The notes under the pieces: model-generated
Told to the model about the DNA's origin: nothing
The model's database searches: none
The model's input: only the letters and a program-made list of their open reading frames with translations
Made by a program: the position numbers and the translations under genes
Shown here: piece by piece, positions 1-6,276 of the stretch
Layout of the letters: the number at the start of each line of letters is the position of its first letter
Position numbering within the stretch: the stretch's first letter is position 1
Source: Tissierellia bacterium
GTDB lineage: Bacteria > Bacillota > Clostridia > Tissierellales > Sedimentibacteraceae
DNA: 6,279 bases
NCBI GenBank assembly: GCA_028700795.1
Contig: JAQVRY010000004.1
Location: 1 to 6,279 of the forward strand
Direction of reading: 5' to 3'

Positions 1-1227
1 AATTATATTCGAGGAATTCGTATTTCTGAAGGACAATTTAAAGAAAAGAAATACCCGGGTAGAGTGCTTATAGATAAGTACTGCAATGATGTGCCTGTTG
101 TACTTAATTCTTTAGAATATCAGGTGAGTATGCTTAATACCTGTGCCATGCTGTATTTCAAAATACCTTTCACAGCCGAAGGTATTGATATGGATGAAAA
201 ACAGATGCCTACAGGAATTTTCAGGAAACAGGCAAATGCAATTTTGAGAACAAATATACTGAAAAATATATCTGAAACCACCAGAAAGGTTGCTATTTCT
301 GAAACAATGTCCACTTTGTTAATGAACGGTATTACTACTATAAATGCGATGGAAGGCGGATTTATGTACTGCGACAAAGATGCAGAGTTTGTTTTTGAAC
401 AGGGAAGTGAATTTCCCATAGATATGGTACTGTTCTATCAGACAATGGATATTGAAAAAATCAAAGCAATGGGACTTAATAGGATTGGAGGGTGCCTTTA
501 TATTGATGGCACTTTTGGTGCAAGGACTGCAGCTCTTTCTTTTGAATATGCAGATTGTCCGGGAACAATGGGCAGCCTTCGCTTAACACAGCAGGAGCTC
601 AATGATTTTGTAATACAATGCTATAAAAATAATTTGCAGTTAGCATTGTACACAATCGGTGACAGGGCAATAGAATCAGCTCTTAATGCTCATGAAAATG
701 CATTGTATCAAACAGGAATAACAGGGCTCCGTCATAGATTGGAGCATGCTGAATTAATTAATGATAAGCAGATTGAAAGAGTAAAAGAGCTAAATATTAT
801 TCTATCCATGCAGCCGTCATATGAAACATATTGGGGCGGTATGGGAAAAATGTACGAACAAAGGTTAGGGGATAATTACAAACGGACTAATCCGTTCAAG
901 AAGTTAATCGATAAAGGTGTTGTTATATGTGGAGGCTCAGATAGCGATGTTACAGAGCCAAGACCACTTTTGGGAATTCATTCTGCTTTAAATCACCCTG
1001 TAGCAGAACACCGGGTCGATATATATGAAGCATTGAAAATGTTCACATGCAATGGTGCATATGGTATTTTTGAAGAAAATATTAAAGGTACTTTAGAGGT
1101 AGGGAAATTAGCTGATATTGTAATTCTTGACCAAGACATTCTTTCGGCGCCGTTAGCTCAAATAGATAATATAAAAGTATCCTTAACTATTAAATCAGGA
1201 GAAGTATTGTTTAACAGATTCGGGTAG
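1..1227 (+). CDS. Amidohydrolase family 3 (YtcJ-like) protein, 5' end cut by window edge
   Basis: The reading frame is open from base 1 with no stop, so the gene begins upstream. The GTG at 64 is an internal codon, because family-like sequence (NYIRGIRISEGQF, YPGR) precedes it. The window holds 408 residues. Relatives are usually about 520-550 residues, so the N-terminal beta-sandwich and the HxH metal motif are probably outside. Recognisable family landmarks, numbered from base 1, are PVVLNS near residue 32, PTGIF near 70, DGTFGARTAAL near 170, IGDRAIE near 219, RHRLEHAEL (His245, His249), GGSDSD with Asp314, and a C-terminal GTLEVGKLADIVILD strand. Members hydrolyse amide or related C-N bonds with bound metal in a TIM barrel; the substrate here is unknown. 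Two positions that are usually His appear to be Gln41 and Tyr217, so activity is uncertain. The gene is followed closely by a regulator gene. Family assignment is firm, function is not. Confidence 0.88.
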   Translation, partial: NYIRGIRISEGQFKEKKYPGRVLIDKYCNDVPVVLNSLEYQVSMLNTCAMLYFKIPFTAEGIDMDEKQMPTGIFRKQANAILRTNILKNISETTRKVAISETMSTLLMNGITTINAMEGGFMYCDKDAEFVFEQGSEFPIDMVLFYQTMDIEKIKAMGLNRIGGCLYIDGTFGARTAALSFEYADCPGTMGSLRLTQQELNDFVIQCYKNNLQLALYTIGDRAIESALNAHENALYQTGITGLRHRLEHAELINDKQIERVKELNIILSMQPSYETYWGGMGKMYEQRLGDNYKRTNPFKKLIDKGVVICGGSDSDVTEPRPLLGIHSALNHPVAEHRVDIYEALKMFTCNGAYGIFEENIKGTLEVGKLADIVILDQDILSAPLAQIDNIKVSLTIKSGEVLFNRFG

Positions 1228-1237
1228 ATAATTGAAA

Positions 1238-1247
1238 AAGGTGAAGG
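1238..1247 (+). promoter_or_regulatory. Ribosome binding site that fixes the start of the SARP-type gene
   Basis: AAGGTGAAGG ends two bases before ATG 1250, and its AAGGTGA part sits five bases upstream, a normal Shine-Dalgarno spacing. An alternative in-frame TTG at 1232 has no comparable site and would lie inside this purine-rich stretch. ATG 1250 is therefore preferred. Confidence 0.75.
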
Positions 1248-1249
1248 AT

Positions 1250-2425
1250 ATGTTGAATTTAAGTTTTTTAGGAAAATCTAAAATTGAATATGATGGTAAA
1301 GAAATAGAAGATAAGCTTGGAAACAAAGCTATTGCTTTAGTTTGTCTTCTTGTGTTAAATGAGAGAAGATATTTGAGCAGAGAAAAAATCATAGGATATT
1401 TATGGCCGGATAGCAACACTGATGCTGCAAAATATAATTTGCGATATAATTTATGGCTTATAAAGAAAAACATATTGGAAGATAAAAAAAATAATTCATT
1501 TATAAAAGTAGATACTGAATGTTGCAGCATAAACAGTAAATATGAATTTAATTGTGACATTATCAATATAATGAAATTCAAACCAAGTTGTCAGGACTCT
1601 GTAGAAGGTATATTAAAGCTTAAAAGGCTGTTTCGTGGTGATTTATTAGAAGGTTGCTATTTCAATAAATGTGATGAATTTAATAATTTAATTATATATG
1701 AAAGGATAAACTTTGAACAGCATAAGGTTAAAATACTTCAGAGGTTAGTAGAAGTTTACGAAAATGATAATAGATATGAGGATTGTATTGATGTATTAAA
1801 CGAAATTTTAGAAATTGAGCCTTATGATGAGAAAATAGCTCTAAAACTCATGGATATTTACCAAAAAAGCGGGAAGAGAGCTGTTGCTATAAACTATTAC
1901 AATGAATTCAGCTACAATTTATCATGCAGTCTTGGAATACATCCTTCAAATGAACTTAGAAATAAATATAATGAAATTAAAATGTCTGTAGCGGATTGCG
2001 ATGAAACGAAGAGCGGCGAAGATTATATTGTGAAAACTACAGATAATTCGGATATAAATATCATTTCTTATTGTATTAAAAACGTAGAATACTTCTGGAT
2101 GTCTGATGTAATAGGAAAAATTGTTAACATAGGACTTGATGATTATATTAAACAATTAAATCAGAAACAACTCATGGATTTAGCTTATATTCAGAGCGAA
2201 ATTTTAAGATTCTGCAATGAAGATATTAGTAGTGTTGATTATAAAACAGAAGTAATTGGTGTTCGTATTATCAATTCCTTTGTAAAATTGTTGGAAGCTG
2301 TATGCAATGAAAGAAGTATGATTATCACAATTTTAAACAAGTCTGATATGGATGGAATTTCTTCAAATGTTGTAGATTATTTAAAAAGAATTCAGATAGA
2401 AGGATTAAGAATTATTGAAGAATAG
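1250..2425 (+). CDS. SARP/BTAD-family transcriptional regulator with C-terminal P-loop-less ATPase-like region
   Basis: This 391-residue cytoplasmic protein probably activates transcription. Residues 1-90 look like the OmpR-type winged helix of SARP proteins: it opens LNLSFLGKSKIEYDGK, and LSREKIIGYLWPD is followed by the conserved NLRYNLWLIKK recognition-helix region. Residues about 115-243 form a helical, TPR-like bacterial transcriptional activation domain that includes RGDLLEG, EPYDEKIALKLMDIY and the typical ending LGIHPSNELRNKY. After a 30-residue polar linker, residues about 270-391 resemble the part of an AAA_16/STAND module that follows the P-loop (SYCIKNVEYFWMSD), then a Walker-B-like stretch (IITILNKSDMDGISSNVVDYL). 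No GxxGxGK[ST] is present. The gene starts 22 bp after the amidohydrolase stop, so the two are probably co-transcribed, and the amidohydrolase operon is a plausible target. The DNA-binding and BTAD calls are solid; the C-terminal reading is inference. Confidence 0.85.
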   Translation: MLNLSFLGKSKIEYDGKEIEDKLGNKAIALVCLLVLNERRYLSREKIIGYLWPDSNTDAAKYNLRYNLWLIKKNILEDKKNNSFIKVDTECCSINSKYEFNCDIINIMKFKPSCQDSVEGILKLKRLFRGDLLEGCYFNKCDEFNNLIIYERINFEQHKVKILQRLVEVYENDNRYEDCIDVLNEILEIEPYDEKIALKLMDIYQKSGKRAVAINYYNEFSYNLSCSLGIHPSNELRNKYNEIKMSVADCDETKSGEDYIVKTTDNSDINIISYCIKNVEYFWMSDVIGKIVNIGLDDYIKQLNQKQLMDLAYIQSEILRFCNEDISSVDYKTEVIGVRIINSFVKLLEAVCNERSMIITILNKSDMDGISSNVVDYLKRIQIEGLRIIEE

Positions 2426-2455
2426 TCGAATTTGTATTCGCTCTATTACGTTTTT
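2421..2455 (+). terminator. Possible hairpin terminator over the convergent stop codons
   Basis: AATAG-t-CGAAT-ttgt-ATTCG-ct-CTATT forms two 5-bp stems separated by a small internal loop (2421-2447). It is followed by ACG and then five T on the + strand (2451-2455). The hairpin contains the TAG of the regulator gene (2423-2425) and touches the TAA of the convergent exporter gene (2446-2448). The stem is AT-rich and the T-run is short and offset. It is a modest candidate for + strand termination, and the minus strand lacks a T-run after it. Confidence 0.4.
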
Positions 2456-3369
2456 GATTTAATAAATATATTTTTAATCATACTAAGGTTAATATTCGCA
2501 ATTGCAAGACCTGCTAAAATAACAATAAACCCTATCCATTGTAATGATGACAGCTGCTCCATAAGAACAATTCTTGCTGATAATAATGCCACTATGGGAA
2601 CCAGAAGGGGAATTGGGGCAACTGTACTCATGGGATATGATACTATCAATTTGCTCCAGATGCCATATCCTGTCAATGTAGCAGCATAAGCTAAATAAAG
2701 TACTGCAAATATTGAAATGCCGTTTAAATTTGTCAATACACTGAGAAGGGTTTCCGGTGTGTCCAACATGAGTGCCAAACCCAGCATCGGAATTGGGGGT
2801 ACTAATCCTGACCATACAACCATACTTACCATATTCAGCTTTTCATCCTTTGAAGCTGCCTTGTCAGAAGCAATTTTTGCAATTATATTTGAAACAGCCC
2901 AAAATATAGGTGCCGCTACCATCAGGATAAAGGCTAAGACAGGTACCTTATTCATATTGTCTCCGATAGAAGCCATTGCTATTAATATTAACCCTATGGC
3001 AGATATTATTAATCCAATTATTTGCTTTGAATTTATTTTTTGGTTTAAAAATATCATAGCGAAAATAGGCGATATAAAAGCTTGAGTCTGAAGTACAATG
3101 GAAGCTATCCCCGCTGGCATTCCAATTTGCATTGCATAAAACAAGCATGAAAATTGTCCGACTCCTACTGTAAGTCCGTATAATACAATATACTTCAATT
3201 CTGTTTTCGGCTTTTTTATAAAAAATATTGCCGGAAATGTTAAAAGCAAGTATCGCAATGAAACTAAAAGCATTGACGGAACTCCGGCTAAACCTAATTT
3301 AATAACAGTAAAATTCACACCCCACAAGATTACTAACAGTATTGACAGCATTATATCTTTTTTCTTCAT
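2446..3369 (-). CDS. eamA: EamA-like DMT-superfamily exporter (O-acetylserine/cysteine type)
   Basis: This 307-residue inner-membrane protein has ten predicted helices in two EamA repeats (about 7-132 and 146-292). By recall it follows E. coli EamA (YdeD) along its whole length: WGVNFTVIKLGL near 16, FPAIFF at 45, the GMPAGIASIVLQTQAF block at 83, VVWSGLVPPIP near 184, YLAYAATLTGYGIW at 225, and APIPLLVPIVAL at 251. E. coli EamA exports O-acetylserine and cysteine-pathway metabolites; the substrate here is inferred from that likeness only. ATG at 3369 follows AGGAGA (3375-3380) with a 5-base spacer, which supports the start. The gene has its own promoter and lies downstream of the hflKC terminator, so it is probably a single-gene unit. 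It converges on the regulator gene with 20 bp between stops. The exporter call is firm; the exact substrate is uncertain. Confidence 0.88.
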   Translation of the reverse strand: MKKKDIMLSILLVILWGVNFTVIKLGLAGVPSMLLVSLRYLLLTFPAIFFIKKPKTELKYIVLYGLTVGVGQFSCLFYAMQIGMPAGIASIVLQTQAFISPIFAMIFLNQKINSKQIIGLIISAIGLILIAMASIGDNMNKVPVLAFILMVAAPIFWAVSNIIAKIASDKAASKDEKLNMVSMVVWSGLVPPIPMLGLALMLDTPETLLSVLTNLNGISIFAVLYLAYAATLTGYGIWSKLIVSYPMSTVAPIPLLVPIVALLSARIVLMEQLSSLQWIGFIVILAGLAIANINLSMIKNIFIKSKT

Positions 3370-3397
3370 TAGATTCTCCTGATGTTTATTATATATG

Positions 3398-3426
3398 ATT
3401 ATAGCATATTATTAATTGTTTAGTAT
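3398..3426 (-). promoter_or_regulatory. Extended -10 promoter of the eamA-like gene
   Basis: On the minus strand TGCTATAAT gives a perfect TATAAT (3398-3403) with the TGn extension (3404-3406). At a 17-bp spacer the -35 would be ATACTA (3421-3426), which is poor, as is common with extended -10 promoters. Transcription would start near 3390, leaving a short leader that contains the AGGAGA ribosome site. Confidence 0.6.
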
Positions 3427-3427
3427 A

Positions 3428-3437
3428 CAGAATTCTG
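3428..3437. repeat. Perfect 10-bp palindrome upstream of the eamA-like promoter
   Basis: CAGAATTCTG is a perfect inverted repeat lying just upstream of the presumed -35 of the eamA-like gene. The position would suit an activator or repressor site, but a single 10-bp palindrome in AT-rich DNA may be chance. Confidence 0.3.
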
Positions 3438-3448
3438 GGGACGAACCT

Positions 3449-3484
3449 AAAAAAGACCATTCCTGCATATAAGCGGAATGGTCT
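3449..3484 (-). terminator. Intrinsic terminator of the hflK-hflC operon
   Basis: Read on the minus strand, AGACCATTCC and GGAATGGTCT form a perfect 10-bp stem around an 11-base loop, followed directly by a run of six T. It begins eight bases past the hflC stop codon. This is a textbook Rho-independent terminator and separates hflKC from the eamA-like gene on the same strand. Confidence 0.93.
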
Positions 3485-3492
3485 AAGATGTT

Positions 3493-4383
3493 CTACTTGC
3501 CGTTTAATATCTTAACTATATAGTTATCTGCAGGAAGAATTAGTGTTTTTTCGCCTTTCATGGTAACTTTAAGAGCTTCTAAGCTTCTGATAAATTCGTA
3601 GTAATCCACTCTGTCCTCGGTTGAGTAGGCTTCGGCTATAATTTTCATATATTCACTTTCGCCTTCACCCTTCAATTCTTCAGCAGTAGCTGATGCCTTA
3701 GATAGCAAAATTCCAACTTCTTTGTCTGTTTCGTTAACTACCTTGCTTGCTTCCAAATTACCTTCTGCCCTGAAACTTTCTGCCATTTGTGTTCTTTCTG
3801 AAATCATTCTGTTATATACAGCAGACTCGTTATCATTTGGCAGATCTAATCTTTTAATTTCTACCGCTACAGTTGATACACCGTAATTTTTAAGCTGAAC
3901 ATTAACCATTTCTGTTATTTTAGTATTAACATCATCTATTGAACGATTATCCGAATTAATTATAGTAGTTTGATCCATTGTTCCTAATGTGTTTTTTACT
4001 GCATTATATACCACAGCGTCAATACGGTTTTCCATTTCTGTTATACGGCTAACTGTTCTCATGAATGTATATGGGTCATCAATCTGCCATACAGCAAAGT
4101 TATCCACTACCAATGTTTTTTTATCACCGGTCAATACTTCTGAAGGAGGTATATCATACATCATTCTGTATTGAGGAATTGTTTCAATTTTATCCAATAA
4201 AGGAAGTTTGAAATGCAACCCTGCTGTGTCCTGAATTTTTATAAATTTAGAAAATCTCGTAACATATGCATATTCATTTTCTTTAACTACATAGGTTGTG
4301 TTTGTAATTGATATTATCAATACAATAAATATTATTAATTTTATAAGAAACCCTAATTTACTCTTCTTTTTAGTTTCCTGCAT
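3493..4383 (-). CDS. hflC: HflC, SPFH/band 7 subunit of the FtsH modulator complex
   Basis: This 296-residue protein is shorter than E. coli HflC (334). It has a Lys-rich N-terminus, one membrane helix at about 10-28, then the SPFH domain: YVVKENEYAYVTRF at 31, AGLHFKLP at 54, and DNFAVWQIDDPYTF at 94. A long helical stretch runs from about 185 to 250 (ISERTQMAESFRAEG at 194, GEGESEYMKIIAEAY at 239), ending with YYEFIRSLEAL at 261. HflC pairs with HflK in a large membrane assembly that surrounds and modulates the FtsH protease in E. coli; the same role is inferred here. Its ATG overlaps the hflK stop (TAATG), preceded by a strong GGGGGTGA site (4390-4397), which indicates translational coupling. 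No key element looks missing. A strong terminator follows. Confidence 0.93.
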   Translation of the reverse strand: MQETKKKSKLGFLIKLIIFIVLIISITNTTYVVKENEYAYVTRFSKFIKIQDTAGLHFKLPLLDKIETIPQYRMMYDIPPSEVLTGDKKTLVVDNFAVWQIDDPYTFMRTVSRITEMENRIDAVVYNAVKNTLGTMDQTTIINSDNRSIDDVNTKITEMVNVQLKNYGVSTVAVEIKRLDLPNDNESAVYNRMISERTQMAESFRAEGNLEASKVVNETDKEVGILLSKASATAEELKGEGESEYMKIIAEAYSTEDRVDYYEFIRSLEALKVTMKGEKTLILPADNYIVKILNGK

Positions 4384-5450
4384 TAATTTTCACCCCCATT
4401 GGTTGTAGTTGTATTGAAACTCTCTATTGGGAGCAATTTTTGTACTCCACCTTGAGATGAATCGATATATACTTTTACGTTAGGTAAGATTTCTTCTATA
4501 GTTTCCAAATACATTCTTGTTCTTGTTATGTCCTTGTTTTTGGCATATTCCGTATACATCGCATTAAATCTTGCAACATCACCTTTTGCCTCGTTAATTT
4601 TAGACTCTTTATACGATTCAGCTTCTCTAACTAATTTATCTGCATTGCTTTCTGCTGCAGGCAGAGTTTTATTTTTATAGGCTAAAGCTTCATTTATTCT
4701 CGTTTCTTTTTCCTGCTTTGCTGTTTCAACTTCTTTAAAAGCTTGTATTACCTCTTGAGTTGGAGGCTCACTGTCCTGTATTTTAACATCTAACATCTGA
4801 ACGCCTAAATCATAGTTTTCAAGCTTAGTCACTATTTTTTCTTTAATTTCTGCCTGGATTATAGACTTTTCTGTAGTTAATACACCATCTACATCTTTAG
4901 AGCCTATTATACTTCTTGCTGATGATTGTGCTATCATTTTTAAAATTTGTGCCGGCTCATCTGAATTATACAAAAACTTTACAGGATCTGAAATTTTCCA
5001 TTCAATGAAAAAGTCTATGTTTACTATATTAAAATCTCCTGTTATCATTTTTGCTTCATCTGCTATGGAAGTAGATGAATAGCTAACACTCTCATTTTCG
5101 CTTGAATAACCGATTTGCAATTTTTGTGTTTTATTTACTGCTACCTTTGTTACTGCCTGTATGGGGTAGGGCAGCTTAAAATGTAATCCTGCCGATTCCA
5201 CACTTGTTACCTTGCCAAGGGTTGTAACTACTGCCTGTTCTGTTTCCTCTACCGTGTACTGACAAGATATTATTATAGATGCTGCAACAAATAATACAGG
5301 AATAATTAACAGAAATTTTAACCTTCCCGGTTTCGAAGGAGATTTTTTCTCGTTTTGATAATTATCAAAATTTTGATTTTGAAAATCTTGAAAATCATTA
5401 GGTTTTTTAATTATTCTAAACAAATTAGTAATTAGATTTCTAAAATTCAT
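4383..5450 (-). CDS. hflK: HflK, SPFH/band 7 subunit of the FtsH modulator complex
   Basis: At 355 residues this is shorter than E. coli HflK (about 419). A 42-residue cytoplasmic tail rich in Asn, Gln and Phe (residues 18-33) precedes one membrane helix (about 43-62). The SPFH domain follows, with YTVEETEQAVVTTLGKV at 65, AGLHFKLPYPI at 87, and FFIEWKISDPVKFLY at 147. The helical part carries DSEPPTQEVIQAFKEV at 226, then the HflK-typical INEALAYKNKTLPAAES, AKGDVARFNAMYTEY, and TRTRMYLETIEEILPNVKVYID blocks. HflK is the partner of HflC in the membrane complex that modulates FtsH; HflK and HflC share the AGLHFKLP block. The start is supported by AGGAG (5456-5460), five bases from ATG 5450. 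It is the first gene of the two-gene operon, read from the promoter near 5490. The tail contains a short tandem repeat described separately. Confidence 0.93.
   Translation of the reverse strand: MNFRNLITNLFRIIKKPNDFQDFQNQNFDNYQNEKKSPSKPGRLKFLLIIPVLFVAASIIISCQYTVEETEQAVVTTLGKVTSVESAGLHFKLPYPIQAVTKVAVNKTQKLQIGYSSENESVSYSSTSIADEAKMITGDFNIVNIDFFIEWKISDPVKFLYNSDEPAQILKMIAQSSARSIIGSKDVDGVLTTEKSIIQAEIKEKIVTKLENYDLGVQMLDVKIQDSEPPTQEVIQAFKEVETAKQEKETRINEALAYKNKTLPAAESNADKLVREAESYKESKINEAKGDVARFNAMYTEYAKNKDITRTRMYLETIEEILPNVKVYIDSSQGGVQKLLPIESFNTTTTNGGEN
5353..5396. repeat. Nested palindromes and tandem 9-bp repeat within the hflK 5' coding region
   Basis: TTTTGATAATTATCAAAA (5353-5370) is a perfect 18-bp palindrome, and ATCAAAATTTTGAT (5364-5377) is an overlapping perfect 14-bp one. 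Next to them TTGAAAATC occurs twice in tandem (5379-5396), encoding Asp-Phe-Gln twice in HflK (residues 19-24). All lie in the low-complexity Asn/Gln tail. They may simply reflect slippage and AT-rich codons. Confidence 0.6.
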
Positions 5451-5488
5451 ATTTGCTCCTTTTCTATTATTTCATTATTTCTCTAATG

Positions 5489-5517
5489 ATTATATCACAA
5501 ATGCTAAACCATAAAAA
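5489..5517 (-). promoter_or_regulatory. Probable hflKC promoter
   Basis: On the minus strand TGATATAAT gives a perfect TATAAT (5489-5494) with a TGn extension. A weak -35, TTTTTA (5512-5517), sits 17 bp upstream. The start of transcription would be near 5482, about 30 bases before the hflK ATG. Confidence 0.55.
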
Positions 5518-5562
5518 GAAAATATATTTGCTATATGAATTAATTAACAGAATATTTTTTTG

Positions 5563-5601
5563 TTTAAGATGGAATGTTAGATATGTATAATACATTATAA
5601 T
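5563..5601 (+). promoter_or_regulatory. Probable promoter of the HD-domain gene
   Basis: TATAAT at 5586-5591 lies 17 bp downstream of TTTAAG (5563-5568), a weak -35. A second TATAAT follows ten bases later (5596-5601), so two overlapping start points are possible. The leader to ATG 5620 would be short and holds GAGGG (5611-5615) as the ribosome site. Confidence 0.45.
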
Positions 5602-5619
5602 TATTGGACAGAGGGAATT

Positions 5620-6276
5620 ATGCATCTTAAACAAAAGAAATTAAATTTAAATAAAACAGATGACGATATTAAATTATTGTTGTTATATGAAATAAATAAT
5701 CATATTTTGCTGGATAAACAGCCGTCAACTTTTCTAAACTCAATAGTAAACACTAAAATATTTAAAGAATATCCCTTTTACATGCTTTACAAGCTTAAAG
5801 AAACTGAGCAGTCACCTATCCACCATCCTGAGGGCAATGCCTGGAATCATACAATGCTGGTAGTTGATGAAGCAGCTAAACATAAAAATAAAAGCAGAGA
5901 TGAAAGGGCATTTATGTGGGCAGCACTGTTACATGATATAGGAAAGGCTGAAACAACTAAAAATAAAAAGGGAAAAATTACAGCTTACAATCATGAATCA
6001 GTGGGAGCTGATTTATGCGTGAAATTTCTTCAGGAATTTACCACAGATGATAAATTTATTCAAAAGGTCAAAGGACTTGTCAGATGGCATATGCAAATAC
6101 TTCATGTAGTGAAGGATATGCCATTTGCCGATATTAAGTCTATGAAAGAAGAAACGGATATAAAAGAAGTTGCATTATTAGGTTTTTGTGACAGGATGGG
6201 AAGAACAAATGTAGACATATTAAAGGAAAAAAACAATATCAAAATATTCTTGGATAAGTGTTTATTTGATATATAA
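5620..6276 (+). CDS. Stand-alone HD-domain phosphohydrolase, CCA-adding-enzyme-like HD module
   Basis: This 218-residue, apparently soluble protein has no membrane segment. Residues 1-65 are a Lys/Asn-rich helical lead-in (FKEYPFYMLYKLKETEQSP) that resembles the region before the HD module in bacterial CCA-adding enzymes. The HD domain follows: HHPEGNAWNHTMLVVDEA (His77), AALLHDIGKAETT (His105, Asp106), AYNHESVGADL (His125), RWHMQ (His157) and FCDRMGR (Asp191), which is a full set of metal-binding residues. HD proteins hydrolyse phosphomonoesters, phosphodiesters or nucleotides; the HD module of E. coli tRNA nucleotidyltransferase has 2',3'-cyclic phosphodiesterase and phosphatase activity. 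No nucleotidyltransferase domain is present, so this is not a CCA-adding enzyme itself. The start follows GAGGG with a 4-base spacer. The gene is divergent from hflK, and its stop lies three bases before the window end, so further operon members cannot be judged. The fold is certain, the substrate unknown. Confidence 0.85.
   Translation: MHLKQKKLNLNKTDDDIKLLLLYEINNHILLDKQPSTFLNSIVNTKIFKEYPFYMLYKLKETEQSPIHHPEGNAWNHTMLVVDEAAKHKNKSRDERAFMWAALLHDIGKAETTKNKKGKITAYNHESVGADLCVKFLQEFTTDDKFIQKVKGLVRWHMQILHVVKDMPFADIKSMKEETDIKEVALLGFCDRMGRTNVDILKEKNNIKIFLDKCLFDI

Noticed and set aside
64..1227. GTG at 64 as the start of the amidohydrolase gene.
   Set aside because: The frame is open back to base 1 and its upstream residues fit the family, there is no Shine-Dalgarno sequence before the GTG, and the N-terminal metal motif would be missing. 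The gene is cut by the window edge.
1232..1249. TTG at 1232 as the start of the SARP-type regulator.
   Set aside because: No ribosome site lies at a suitable distance, while ATG 1250 has AAGGTGA five bases upstream and begins right at the first beta strand of the winged helix.
1195..1581. A 128-codon minus-strand frame across the amidohydrolase-regulator junction.
   Set aside because: Its Phe/Leu/Ser-rich product is the usual antisense shadow of an AT-rich Lys/Asn-rich gene, and it conflicts with two well-supported + strand genes.
2432..3148. Several open frames of 66-122 codons opposite or out of frame with the eamA-like gene.
   Set aside because: They have no family features or ribosome sites, and the eamA-like frame explains the region completely.
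3370..3492. A small gene or RNA between hflC and the eamA-like gene.
   Set aside because: The 123 bases are accounted for by a terminator, a promoter and a ribosome site.
5250..5270. Lipobox-like Ile-Ile-Ser-Cys at the end of the HflK membrane helix (Cys63), suggesting a lipoprotein.
   Set aside because: The stretch before the helix is more than 40 residues long, unlike a lipoprotein signal, and the residue aligns with a Gly after the membrane anchor of E. coli HflK.
5451..5619. A riboswitch or small RNA in the divergent hflK/HD-gene region.
   Set aside because: Only promoter-like elements and AT-rich sequence are visible, and the leaders are too short for a known riboswitch.
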